Source: JAWLBM01 sp041687675
Lineage (GTDB): Bacteria; Pseudomonadota; Alphaproteobacteria; Rhizobiales; Pleomorphomonadaceae
Assembly (NCBI GenBank): GCA_041687675.1
Contig: JAWLBM010000018.1
Coordinates: forward strand, 21,673-85,672
DNA length: 64,000 bases
Direction of reading: 5' to 3'
The notes under the pieces are model-generated. The model had not been told where the DNA came from. It saw only the letters and a program-made list of their open reading frames with translations, and did no database searches. The position numbers were made by a program, and so were the translations under genes. Of the stretch, positions 1 to 9,777 are shown in pieces; the first letter of the stretch is position 1; each line of letters opens with the position of its first letter.

Positions 1-978
1 GGTGGGCGCCGTGAGGCGGCTCAGCGCCGGCATCGCGAAGACCAGCGGCAGGAAGGCCGAGAGCGGCCAGAAGGTGACGATCGCGACCAGCAGGTGGGAG
101 CCGGGCGGCGCTCGGTAGGGCGGCGGCGCCCCGGCGATCTCCCCCGTGAGGACGCCGAGGACGCCGGCGGAAAACCCGTCCTCCGCGACCAGCCCGACGC
201 CGACCCACCAGGGGACGACGATCAGGGCCGTCCAGGCGATCCCCTTCAGCGGGTCCAGCGCCCGGATCCGCGCCAGCGAGCGGTCCGCGAGCAGCATGGC
301 CGCGAGGACCGGCAGCACGACCAGGAGGATCGCCGGGCCCTTGGCAAGGAGCCCCAGCCCGAGCGCGGTCCAGAACACCGCGTTGCGGCCGAGCGCCCGC
401 GACGGCGTCTCCGCCGTCCAGACCGCGGCGAGCGACCAGCCGGCCGCGGTCACCGTCGCGAGCAGGATCGCGTCCGGCCCGGCGAGGCGGGCCTCGACGC
501 CGAGGAGGACTGTGGCGGTGGCGAGCAGGGCGGCCGTGAGCCCGGCCGCCCGCCCGGCGAGCAGCACCCCCGTCGCATAGGTGAGCAGCACCGCGAGCAC
601 GGCGCCCGCCAGCGAGGGCAGCCGGTGGATCCAGAGCGGCGCGTCGGGGCCGGTCCCCATCGCCGTGACCGCGAGCCACTGGAGCCAGCGGGCGAGCACC
701 GGGCCCGGGTCTCCCGGCTCGTCCGGGGTGCGGATGCCGAGGAGGTCGCCCGACGCCACCATCTGCCGGCTCGCCTCGACGAGGCGGGCCTCCTCGCCGT
801 CGACGACCGGCAACGCGGCGATCCCCGGCAGGAGGACGGCGAGCGCCACGGCGAGGACCAGCAGCACGTCGCCGGTCCGGACCAGCCGGCCCTGCCGGCG
901 CCCGCCCGCCGCAGGGGGGGTCGACCCCGCGGCCCCGCCCCCGTTCGCCCCGTTGGTCCCGACGGATGTGTCAGACAT
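1..978 (-). CDS. ArnT/PMT-family membrane glycosyltransferase, 3' end cut by window edge
   Basis: Reading the minus strand from an ATG at 976-978 (preceded by GGAGAGAGCG) gives an open frame of 326 codons to the window edge with no stop, so the C-terminus lies outside. After a Gly/Pro-rich cytoplasmic start come a first membrane segment (VLLVLAVALAVLLPG) and then PVVDGEEARLVEASRQM, the acidic first-loop signature of ArnT/PMT (GT39/GT83) enzymes, followed by several hydrophobic helices. Family members move a sugar from a polyprenyl-phosphate carrier to lipid A or another envelope acceptor on the periplasmic side. The acceptor cannot be inferred. It is divergent from the antiporter gene at 1176. 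Confidence 0.7.
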   Translation of the reverse strand, partial: MSDTSVGTNGANGGGAAGSTPPAAGGRRQGRLVRTGDVLLVLAVALAVLLPGIAALPVVDGEEARLVEASRQMVASGDLLGIRTPDEPGDPGPVLARWLQWLAVTAMGTGPDAPLWIHRLPSLAGAVLAVLLTYATGVLLAGRAAGLTAALLATATVLLGVEARLAGPDAILLATVTAAGWSLAAVWTAETPSRALGRNAVFWTALGLGLLAKGPAILLVVLPVLAAMLLADRSLARIRALDPLKGIAWTALIVVPWWVGVGLVAEDGFSAGVLGVLTGEIAGAPPPYRAPPGSHLLVAIVTFWPLSAFLPLVFAMPALSRLTAPT

Positions 979-1175
979 CGCTCTCTCCGCCCCTCGGCGC
1001 GACCACCGATCGCAGGCGCGGTCGTCGATTGCAAGACGCCGCATCGGGCGGCGGCCATGCATAGCCGGACCGGGGCGGCGCGCGCCCTGCTGCAGATTCC
1101 GACACGTTCGCCATGGTTTGCGCCGAATTGCCGACCTACACTGCCGGCTTCGCAGAAACCGCACGAGAGGAGCGC

Positions 1176-3071
1176 ATGGAACAGATCGCGAGCGCGAACT
1201 TGGGACTTGCGCTCGGCGCCCTGATGGTGCTCGCGGGGATCCTGTCGAGCCTGATCGCCACGCGCTTCGGCACCCCGCTGCTGCTGGTGTTCCTCGTCAT
1301 CGGCATGCTCGCAGGGGAGGACGGCCCCGGCGGCATCCCCTTCGACAACTACCAGGCGACCTACCTGATCGGCTCCTGCGCGCTGGCCGTGATCCTGTTC
1401 GACGGCGGCCTGCGGACGAAAATGGCGACCATCCGCAGCGCGCTCGGGCCGGCGGTGACCCTCGCCACGGCTGGCGTGTTCCTGACCGCCTTCGTCGTCG
1501 GCCTGTTCGCGAAAGTCGCCTTCGGCTTCAGCTGGCCGCACGCACTGCTGCTCGGCGCGGTCGTGTCGTCCACCGACGCCGCCGCCGTGTTCTTCCTGCT
1601 GAAGACCGGCGGGCTGCAGCTCCGCCCGCCGATCGGCGCGATCCTCGAGGTCGAATCGGGCTCCAACGACCCGGTCGCCGTGTTCCTGGCCATCGTGCTG
1701 ACCGGGGTCGCGCTGTCCGGCGACGGCGGCGGATGGCAGGAGATCGCCCTCGCGCTCCTCCAGCAGGCCGCCCTCGGCGCGATCCTCGGCGTCGCGCTCG
1801 GGCTCGCCACGGTGTTCCTGCTGAACTGGCTCCGCCTGCAGGCGGGCCTGCATCCCCTGTTCGTCGCGGTGATGGCGATCGCCATCTTCGCCGCCGTGGC
1901 CCTCGTCGGCGGCTCGGGATTCCTCGCCGTCTACGTGGCGGGGCTGGTGGTCGGCAACCGGCCGGTCCGCGCCTTTCCCTCGATCGTGAACTTCCACGAC
2001 ACCGCCACCTGGCTCTCGCAGATCGTGATGTTCCTCGTCCTCGGCCTCCTGGTGACGCCGAGCCGGCTCCTGGAGTACGCCGTGCCGGGGCTCCTCGTCT
2101 CGGTCTTCCTGATCCTCGTCGCCCGGCCCGCGGCGGTCTGGCTCTGCCTGAAGCCGTTCGGCTTCACCGGCCGCGAGATCGGCTTCATCTCCTGGGTGGG
2201 CCTGCGCGGCGCCGTGTCGATCTTCCTCGCCGCCATCCCCACGCTCGCCGGGGTCCCGGGCGCCGAGATGTTCTTCAACGTCGCCTTCTTCGTGGTGATG
2301 GTCTCGCTGGTGGTGCAGGGCTGGACCGTGGCGCCGGCGGCCCGCCGCCTCGGCATGGCGCTGAAGCGCCCGGCGGCGCCGAGCGCCCGGGTGGAGATCG
2401 ACCTCCCGGGCCAGAGCGAGAAGGAACTGATCGGCTACGAGATCGTCGACGACAGTTTCGTCGCCCTCAGGCCCGGCTCCCTGCCCGGCTGGCTGAAGCC
2501 GGTCCTGGTGGTGCGCGGCGGCGACGTCCGGAACGCCGCCGAGGCGGGCGAGCTGGAGGTGGGCGACTACGCCTACTTCCTCGCCCCGCCCGACCGGGTC
2601 CGCCGGCTCGACCGCCTGTTCGCGCCGCTGCCGCCCGACGCGGTGGTGGCCGCCCGGCGATCGGTGTTCGGCGAATTCCCGATCGCCGGCGACGCCCCGC
2701 TTGGGGAGCTCGCCGCCTTCTACGACCTCGCGCTGCCGGACGACCTCGCCGGCGCGACCGTCGGCGAGGCCTTCGCCCGTCGCCACGGCCAGAAGCTGCG
2801 CGCCGGCAACCGCATCGACCTCGGCGCCCTGGCGGCCATCGTGGCCCGCGAGGTGGAGGGACATGTGCTCGTCCGCGCCGGCCTGCGGCTCGACGACATC
2901 GCCGACCCCTCGCTGCCCCGGCCGGCCCCCCGGCGGCTGAGGCTGCTCGACAGGCTGCTGTCCGCCGTCCCGGCAGCGAGCGCCGACGCCGGAGCATCGC
3001 CGGCACCGGGTCCGCCTGCCGCGCCGCCCCCCGCGCAGCGGCCGGCGCCGGCGCCCGGACGCGCCTCCTGA
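1176..3071 (+). CDS. Potassium/proton antiporter, CvrA/NhaP2 family (CPA1)
   Basis: 631 aa. An upstream in-frame ATG at 1113 exists, but ATG 1176 sits behind GAGAGGAGCGC and starts directly with the membrane domain, so it is preferred. Residues 1-400 carry about 12 hydrophobic helices with the family motifs FDGGLRTK (helix 3), SSTDAAAVFFLL and ESGSNDPVAVFLAI (ion-binding aspartates) and SWVGLRGAVSIFLA. The C-terminal ~220 residues form a TrkA-C-like and CorC/HlyC-like cytoplasmic domain, the architecture of NhaP2/CvrA, which exchanges cytoplasmic K+ or Na+ for protons. A Pro/Ala-rich tail ends the protein. The cation specificity is inferred from the family. Confidence 0.88.
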   Translation: MEQIASANLGLALGALMVLAGILSSLIATRFGTPLLLVFLVIGMLAGEDGPGGIPFDNYQATYLIGSCALAVILFDGGLRTKMATIRSALGPAVTLATAGVFLTAFVVGLFAKVAFGFSWPHALLLGAVVSSTDAAAVFFLLKTGGLQLRPPIGAILEVESGSNDPVAVFLAIVLTGVALSGDGGGWQEIALALLQQAALGAILGVALGLATVFLLNWLRLQAGLHPLFVAVMAIAIFAAVALVGGSGFLAVYVAGLVVGNRPVRAFPSIVNFHDTATWLSQIVMFLVLGLLVTPSRLLEYAVPGLLVSVFLILVARPAAVWLCLKPFGFTGREIGFISWVGLRGAVSIFLAAIPTLAGVPGAEMFFNVAFFVVMVSLVVQGWTVAPAARRLGMALKRPAAPSARVEIDLPGQSEKELIGYEIVDDSFVALRPGSLPGWLKPVLVVRGGDVRNAAEAGELEVGDYAYFLAPPDRVRRLDRLFAPLPPDAVVAARRSVFGEFPIAGDAPLGELAAFYDLALPDDLAGATVGEAFARRHGQKLRAGNRIDLGALAAIVAREVEGHVLVRAGLRLDDIADPSLPRPAPRRLRLLDRLLSAVPAASADAGASPAPGPPAAPPPAQRPAPAPGRAS

Positions 3072-3244
3072 CCGACCCGGGCGCGCCCGGAGCCGGGGCG
3101 CTGGGTCGCCAGGCGGCCGCCCGCCGGGCCTGACAGCTGGCGCCGGCCATATCTGTTCACGTTGTTTACCTTATTCTACATTCAATATGTTTGATCCTCA
3201 GGCAAGCTCCCGCGCCATCGGCAAAATCACGCGAAGCCCTTGCG
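3072..3244. other. Intergenic region, antiporter to lexA control region
   Basis: The first ~80 bases after the antiporter stop are GC-rich. From about 3150 the composition changes to AT-rich (GTTTACCTTATTCTACATTC), which probably marks the start of the lexA promoter region. No gene is seen. The SOS boxes follow immediately downstream. Confidence 0.4.
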
Positions 3245-3259
3245 GAACACAGGCAGAAC
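3245..3259. promoter_or_regulatory. LexA (SOS) box, perfect alphaproteobacterial consensus
   Basis: The bases read GAAC-N7-GAAC, the exact reverse complement of the alphaproteobacterial LexA operator GTTC-N7-GTTC. It lies 86 bp upstream of the lexA start codon, so it should give negative autoregulation. Confidence 0.85.
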
Positions 3260-3270
3260 ATGATAATCCT

Positions 3271-3285
3271 GTTCGTGTTTTGTAC
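3271..3285. promoter_or_regulatory. Second LexA box, one mismatch
   Basis: GTTC-N7-GTAC, 7 of 8 conserved positions of the GTTC-N7-GTTC operator, 11 bp after the perfect box and in the opposite orientation. Two neighbouring boxes in front of lexA suggest tight or graded autorepression. Confidence 0.6.
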
Positions 3286-3345
3286 TGATTCACCTGCAAA
3301 CCAGGCGATCGCCTGCCGGCGACCGGACGCGAGGGTGGGACCCAC

Positions 3346-4056
3346 ATGCTGACACGCAAGCAGCTCGAACTCCTGATGTTCATCCAGGAGAGGCTGAAGG
3401 AGTCCGGCGTGCCGCCCTCCTTCGACGAGATGAAGGATGCGCTGGACCTGAAGTCCAAGTCGGGCATCCACCGGCTGATCACGGCGCTCGAGGAGCGCGG
3501 CTTCATCCGCAGGCTGCCGAACCGGGCGCGGGCGCTCGAGGTGATCAGGCTGCCGAACTCCGCCGCCGGCGGGATGGGGCGGCAGCGCCGCGGCTTCGAG
3601 CCGTCGGTGATCGAGGGGGACCGCGGGCGCGCGCCGCAGCCACCGGCCGAGGGGGTTCAGTCCGCCGAGCGCGACACCCTGCCGGTGCCGGTGATGGGCC
3701 GCATCGCGGCCGGCGTTCCGATCTCGGCGATCCAGACCCATTCGCACACGGTGCACGTGCCGGTCGACCTCCTCTCCGGCGGCGAGCACTTCGCCCTCGA
3801 GGTGCGCGGCGACTCGATGATCGAGGCCGGCATCCTCGACGGCGACACGGTGGTGATCCGCCGCTCCGACACGGCGGACACCGGCGACATCGTCGTCGCC
3901 CTGGTGGACGACGAGGAGGCGACGCTGAAGCGGCTGCGCCGCAAGGGAGCCTCGATCGCCCTGGAGGCCGCCAATCCGGCCTATGAGACGCGCATCTTCG
4001 GCCCGGACCGTGTCCAGATCCAGGGCCGCCTCGTGGCCCTGCTGCGGCGGTACTGA
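3346..4056 (+). CDS. lexA: LexA repressor, SOS response master regulator
   Basis: 236 aa. Residues 1-65 are the winged-helix DNA-binding domain (MLTRKQLELLMFIQ... GVPPSFDEM... KSKSGIHRLITALEERGFI), followed by a linker of about 45 residues that is longer than in E. coli and typical of alphaproteobacteria. The C-terminal S24 peptidase domain has the self-cleavage site Ala122-Gly123 (GRIAAGVP), the nucleophile Ser157 (GDSMIEAGI) and the general base Lys195 (ATLKRL). RecA filaments trigger self-cleavage and derepress DNA-repair genes. The two SOS boxes directly upstream show autoregulation. It is convergent with comEC. Confidence 0.97.
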   Translation: MLTRKQLELLMFIQERLKESGVPPSFDEMKDALDLKSKSGIHRLITALEERGFIRRLPNRARALEVIRLPNSAAGGMGRQRRGFEPSVIEGDRGRAPQPPAEGVQSAERDTLPVPVMGRIAAGVPISAIQTHSHTVHVPVDLLSGGEHFALEVRGDSMIEAGILDGDTVVIRRSDTADTGDIVVALVDDEEATLKRLRRKGASIALEAANPAYETRIFGPDRVQIQGRLVALLRRY

Positions 4057-4095
4057 CCGAGGCGCAGCCCGGCGGCCTGGCGGAAGCGGCGGCGC

Positions 4096-6543
4096 TCAGG
4101 GTGCGCCGACGTGGAACGGCCGGCGCGGATCGGGGATGGCGCGGCCGAGGTCGACGAGCGCCCAGCCCGTCCCCCGGTCCGGCGGAGCAGGCTCGGCCCG
4201 GCGCGACGCCCCGTCGGCCGTCTGCGGTGGAAGCGGAGCGGAGGTCGCCTGCTCCGGCGGTTGCGGGACCGGAGCAGAGGCGACCTGCTGCGGCCGTTGC
4301 TGCGGAATGGAGGCGGAGGCTACCTGCGCCGGCGGCTGTGGGATCGGAGCAGAGGCCGCCTGCTCCGGCTGCGGCGGACGGGCAGAGACCGCCTGCGTCG
4401 GCTGCGGCTCGGCGGCGGGTGCTCCGGGTGGTCCGAACCGCAGGGTGCGGGCGCCGGTGGCGGCGAGGTCGTCGACGTCGATCACGGTGGCGAGGCGGCG
4501 GCACCAGTCCGGCGCCGGGATGGAGGCGACCACGAGGGCGGCCTCGGCGCATTCGTCGGCGAAGGCCTGCGGGCGATGGACGACCGCCACCACCGTCCGG
4601 TCCGGGCCGCCGCCCGGCGGCGGGCGGCGGAGGACGCAGGCCTCGGGATCGCATCGAACCCCGGCCGCGAGCGTCGGATCGAGCGGGTCGCGGGAGTCGC
4701 CGAGCGCGGCGAGCCAGATCCCCGTCTCGAAGGTGTCCGGGCGGCCGACGAGAATGGCCCGGTCCTCCAGCACGACCAGGGCCCGGCGGCCGTCGCCGGC
4801 CACCACCACGTCCGGACGGGCCGCCGCCGGCATCAGGGCGAGGCCGGCAATGAGCACCGGCAGGCCGACCAAGCGGGCCCGGCCCGTCCACAGGGCGATC
4901 CAGATCCCCCCGGCGACGACCAGCAACGTTCCGGCGAGCGCCGGGCGTCCGAGGGTGCCGCCGGCCGGGGTCCAGTCCGCAACCACACGGGCGATCCACA
5001 GCATGCCCTCGATGCCGGCGCCCATCACCGCCAGCGGCGGGCCGTCGAGGCCGAAGGGCATGGCGAGCGCCGCCGCCAGGCCGGCCGGCATGATGACGAA
5101 GCCGACCAGCGGCGTCGCCAGGAGGTTGGCGACGAGCCCGAGCGGCGCCGCCCGGTTGAAGTGGTGCAGCGCGATCGGCGCGGTGGCGATCCCGGCGAGC
5201 AGCGAGGTCAGCATGGACAGGCCGATCCAGACGGGGACGGCCCACAGCAGGCGCACCACCGGGTTGACGTCTCCGCGGTCGGCCGGCGGCCGGCGCCGGG
5301 CGGCGAGCGCCTCGTATCCGGCGATCAGCGCGGCCACCGCGGCGAAGGACATCTGCGCCCCCGGGTCGAGCACAGCGTCGGGCCGGAGCGCGACCACCAC
5401 GAGCGCCGCGACGGCGACATTGCGCATCGAGAAGGGCTGTCGGCCGAGGATCACCGCGCCGAGGGTAATCGCGATCATGATCGCCGATCGCTGGGTCGGC
5501 AGGCTCATCCCCGCGATGACCAGGTAGGCGAGCGTGCCGGCGAGCGCCACGGCGGCCGCGACCTGCTTGATCGGCACCGTCAGTGCGAGCCGGGGCCAAA
5601 GCGCCATCAGCGCGCGGAGGCCCCCGAACAGGCAGGCGGCGACGAGGGCCATGTGCAGCCCGGAAATGGAGAGCACGTGGCTGAGCCCGGAGATCCGCAT
5701 CGCCTCGTCGGTCGCCGGGTCGATCGCGCCGCGGTCGCCGACTACCAGCGCCGCCGCGATGGCGCCCGGGTCGCCGGGCAGCGTCTCGCGGATCCGCGCC
5801 GACACGGCGATGCGGAAGCGCTCCACCGCGGCGGTGGCCCGAAGCTCCAGCGGCGGGTCCTCGCCGCCGTCCGGAGCCGGCTCGACCGGGCCGAGGGCGA
5901 AGCCGACGCCGCCGATCCCGGCGAGGAAGGCGACGCGACCGAAGTCGTAGCCGCCCGGGTAGACCGGCGCCTGCGGCGGCCCCAGCCGGGCCGCGACGCG
6001 GATGCGCGACCCGGGTCCGGGCGGATCGGCGGCGCCGCGCAGCGTCAGCCGCACCAGCCCCGGAACGCCCTCGCGCGGGCGCGGCTCCAGGTTCTCCACC
6101 CGGACGCGCAGGCGGTGGCCGCGGTTGCCGCGGTCCTCCACCGCCACCACCGTCCCGACGAGGTCGTAGGCGCGGGAGGCGGAGAGCACCGGGCCCGAGG
6201 CCGCCTCCACCTGCAGCTTCCCGGCGAGGATGCCGGACGAGACGAGCGCGGCGGCGAGGAGCAGCGGCGGCGCCGCGGGCCGCAGCAGGCGGACCACCAC
6301 GACGGCGGTCACCAGCATAGCCGCCGGCAGCAGCGCGATCGCCAGCGGCGGCTCGGCGGGCAAGGCGAAATAGGCCGCGGCGCCGCAGCCGAGGCCGACC
6401 GGCCACCACAGGAAGCCGCGCCCGGCCTCGAGGTCGCGGCGCATGTCCCGCGCCACCGCCGCCCGGGCGCGCCGGATCCTCGAGAGCGCGCCGGCAAGGC
6501 CTGCGCCCCGCCCCGGCGCCGGTGCGGCCATCGGCTGGTCCAT
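4096..6543 (-). CDS. comEC: ComEC/Rec2-family DNA uptake channel protein with proline/glutamine repeat tail
   Basis: 815 aa. The N-terminal part has two or three membrane helices and a DUF4131-like/OB-type periplasmic domain (about 100-230). The Competence domain follows with its signature SGLHMALVAACLFGGLRALM and about ten further helices. Family members carry DNA across the inner membrane during transformation. The usual C-terminal metallo-beta-lactamase domain is replaced by a shortened domain without HxHxDH, as often seen in Hyphomicrobiales. The last ~90 residues hold a degenerate tandem repeat (QAASAPIPQPP, QVASASIPQQ, QVASAPVPQPP, QATSAPLPPQ). GC-rich and convergent with lexA. Confidence 0.87.
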   Translation of the reverse strand: MDQPMAAPAPGRGAGLAGALSRIRRARAAVARDMRRDLEAGRGFLWWPVGLGCGAAAYFALPAEPPLAIALLPAAMLVTAVVVVRLLRPAAPPLLLAAALVSSGILAGKLQVEAASGPVLSASRAYDLVGTVVAVEDRGNRGHRLRVRVENLEPRPREGVPGLVRLTLRGAADPPGPGSRIRVAARLGPPQAPVYPGGYDFGRVAFLAGIGGVGFALGPVEPAPDGGEDPPLELRATAAVERFRIAVSARIRETLPGDPGAIAAALVVGDRGAIDPATDEAMRISGLSHVLSISGLHMALVAACLFGGLRALMALWPRLALTVPIKQVAAAVALAGTLAYLVIAGMSLPTQRSAIMIAITLGAVILGRQPFSMRNVAVAALVVVALRPDAVLDPGAQMSFAAVAALIAGYEALAARRRPPADRGDVNPVVRLLWAVPVWIGLSMLTSLLAGIATAPIALHHFNRAAPLGLVANLLATPLVGFVIMPAGLAAALAMPFGLDGPPLAVMGAGIEGMLWIARVVADWTPAGGTLGRPALAGTLLVVAGGIWIALWTGRARLVGLPVLIAGLALMPAAARPDVVVAGDGRRALVVLEDRAILVGRPDTFETGIWLAALGDSRDPLDPTLAAGVRCDPEACVLRRPPPGGGPDRTVVAVVHRPQAFADECAEAALVVASIPAPDWCRRLATVIDVDDLAATGARTLRFGPPGAPAAEPQPTQAVSARPPQPEQAASAPIPQPPAQVASASIPQQRPQQVASAPVPQPPEQATSAPLPPQTADGASRRAEPAPPDRGTGWALVDLGRAIPDPRRPFHVGAP
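4195..4395 (-). repeat. Degenerate tandem repeat inside comEC, about 12-14 codons per unit
   Basis: Successive units on the minus strand encode QAVSARPPQPE, QAASAPIPQPP, QVASASIPQQ, QVASAPVPQPP and QATSAPLPPQ. The unit is roughly 36-42 bp, in frame, so length changes would not break the gene. Boundaries are approximate. Confidence 0.6.
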
Positions 6544-6682
6544 CCCCTCCCCCGCCGTCCCCTCCGGTTCCCTGTTTCGCCCACGGGCCGGCCTGTGCTA
6601 AAGCACCGCCGCCGTGCGGCGCGCCCGGCAAGGCATCCCGTTCCCGCCGGAACCGCTCAAGATTTCACTGGGATTATTATCG

Positions 6683-8101
6683 ATGACGAAGCCGCCCGTC
6701 ACGCGTTTCGCGCCGTCCCCCACCGGGTTCCTGCACATCGGCGGGGCCAGGACGGCGCTGTTCAACTGGCTCTACGCCCGCCACCACGGCGGCACCATGC
6801 TGCTCAGGATCGAGGACACCGACCGCGAGCGCTCCACCCAGGCGGCCGTGGACGCCATCATCGACGGGCTGAGCTGGCTCGGCATCACCTGGGACGGCGA
6901 GCCGATCTCCCAGTTCGCCCGCGCCGCCCGGCACGCCGAGGTGGCGCGGCAGCTGGTCGAGGCCGGCAAGGCCTACTACTGCTTCACCACCGCCGCGGAA
7001 CTGGAGGCGATGCGCGAGGAGGCCAAGGCCGAGGGACGACCGCCGCGCTACGACGGCCGCTGGCGCGACCGCGACCCCTCCGAGGCCCCCGCCGGCGTGA
7101 AGCCCGCCATCCGCATCAAGGCGCCGCTCGAGGGCGAGACGGTGATCGAGGACGGCGCCCAGGGCACGGTGCGCTTCCCCAACCGCGACCTCGACGACTT
7201 CATCATCCTGCGCTCGGACGGCACGCCGACCTACATGCACGCGGTCGTCGTCGACGACCACGACATGGGCGTCACCCAGATCATCCGCGGCGACGACCAC
7301 CTGACCAACTCGGCGCGGCAGAAGATCATCTACGACGCGATGGGCTGGCAGGCGCCGGAGATGGCGCACATCCCGCTGATCCACGGTCCGGACGGGGCGA
7401 AGCTGTCCAAGCGCCACGGCGCGCTCGGCGTCGAGGCCTACCGCGCCATGGGCTATCTCCCCGCCGCGCTGCGCAACTACCTCGTCCGGCTCGGCTGGGC
7501 GCACGGCGACAGGGAGATTCTCTCCACCGAGGAGATGGTGGCGCTGTTCGACCTCGACGGCATCGGCCGCTCGCCCTCGCGCTTCGACTTCGCCAAGCTG
7601 GAGAACCTCAACGGCCACTACATCCGCCAGACGCCCGACGAGGAGCTGCTCGGCCATCTCGAGACGCTGCTGGGCCACATCGAGGGCGGGGCCGGGATCC
7701 GGGCACGGCTCGAGGCGGGGGCGCGGGCTCAGTTGCTCGCCGCCATGCCAGGCCTAAAGGAGCGTGCGAAGACGTTGCTTGAACTTCTCGACAACGCAAG
7801 CTTCCTCTTCGTCGACCGGCCGATCGCGCCGGACGAGAAGGCGTCCGGCCTGCTGGACGAGGCCGGTCGCGCCGCCCTCGCCGGCGTGGCGCCGCGGCTT
7901 GCCGGCCTTTCCGACTGGTCGGCCGAGACCACCGAGGCCGCGGTGCGGGCCTACGCCGAGGAGACGGGGCTGAAGCTCGGCAAGGTCGCCCAGCCGCTGC
8001 GGGCGGCGCTCACCGGCCGCGCCACCTCGCCGCCGATCTTCGACGTCCTCGCCGTGCTCGGCCGGGACGAGAGCCTCGGGCGGATCGCCGACGCCGCCTG
8101 A
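6683..8101 (+). CDS. gltX: Glutamate--tRNA ligase
   Basis: 472 aa class I aminoacyl-tRNA synthetase that charges tRNA-Glu. The HIGH-type signature is FAPSPTGFLHIGGARTA near the N-terminus and the KMSKS-type loop is KLSKRHGALGVEAY. Length and order (Rossmann domain, tRNA-binding insertion, alpha-helical anticodon domain) match GlxRS. An earlier in-frame start at 6614 would add 23 residues in front of MTKPPVTRFAPSPTG; ATG 6683 gives the normal family N-terminus. Many alphaproteobacteria carry two gltX paralogues, and such enzymes can be non-discriminating for Glu/Gln; which applies here cannot be told. Divergent from comEC. Confidence 0.95.
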   Translation: MTKPPVTRFAPSPTGFLHIGGARTALFNWLYARHHGGTMLLRIEDTDRERSTQAAVDAIIDGLSWLGITWDGEPISQFARAARHAEVARQLVEAGKAYYCFTTAAELEAMREEAKAEGRPPRYDGRWRDRDPSEAPAGVKPAIRIKAPLEGETVIEDGAQGTVRFPNRDLDDFIILRSDGTPTYMHAVVVDDHDMGVTQIIRGDDHLTNSARQKIIYDAMGWQAPEMAHIPLIHGPDGAKLSKRHGALGVEAYRAMGYLPAALRNYLVRLGWAHGDREILSTEEMVALFDLDGIGRSPSRFDFAKLENLNGHYIRQTPDEELLGHLETLLGHIEGGAGIRARLEAGARAQLLAAMPGLKERAKTLLELLDNASFLFVDRPIAPDEKASGLLDEAGRAALAGVAPRLAGLSDWSAETTEAAVRAYAEETGLKLGKVAQPLRAALTGRATSPPIFDVLAVLGRDESLGRIADAA

Positions 8102-8327
8102 GGTCCTGCTGCACTGCAGCGCGAACCGCCCTCGCGGCGGTCGCCTGCCGCGCCGGGAAGGCCCTCGGCGCGGCCCTTGACCTTTGCGGAAACCCCTTGC
8201 TTTTCCGGTAGATGGACTGCGGCTCATACCAAGTAAGAAGCCTCCGTGGCGGTCCCCGCGCTTGCCGCCCGGAGGATTTTCCGCTACGCACACCGAGAAC
8301 TTCGCGAGGCATGCCGCAGACCTGACG

Positions 8328-8342
8328 TTGACGTAAGCGTCA
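8328..8342. promoter_or_regulatory. TGACG-TAAG-CGTCA dyad upstream of gltA
   Basis: A perfect 5-bp inverted repeat with a 4-bp spacer, 56 bp before the citrate synthase start, overlapping a TTGACG hexamer that could serve as a -35 element. This looks like an operator, for example of a MerR-type regulator; the regulator is not identified. The rest of 8102-8397 holds an ACCGCC/GGCGGT hairpin just after gltX (about 8122-8138) and no gene. Confidence 0.35.
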
Positions 8343-8397
8343 CATAAAGTCGCGACATGCAGCGCGGTCGGGTTTTCACTCCTCCGGAGGTCACCGC

Positions 8398-9690
<1,293 letters not shown>

Positions 9691-9713
9691 TCGCCGGGCG
9701 GACGGACACACGA

Positions 9714-9750
9714 ACGCCGCGCGGGCCCCCTCGCGCGGCGTCTTGCGTTT
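9714..9750 (+). terminator. Probable terminator of gltA
   Basis: Ten-base-pair perfect stem ACGCCGCGCG / CGCGCGGCGT with an 8-base loop, followed by CTTGCGTTT. It lies between the convergent gltA and lpxB genes, 24 bases after the gltA stop. Confidence 0.65.
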
Positions 9751-9777
9751 CGGCGCCATATAAGCCCCGCCCTGCCC

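Noticed and set aside
450..2864. Long minus-strand open frame of 804 codons across the antiporter gene
   Set aside because: Arg/His/Glu-rich shadow of the antiporter gene caused by high GC; no family motif.
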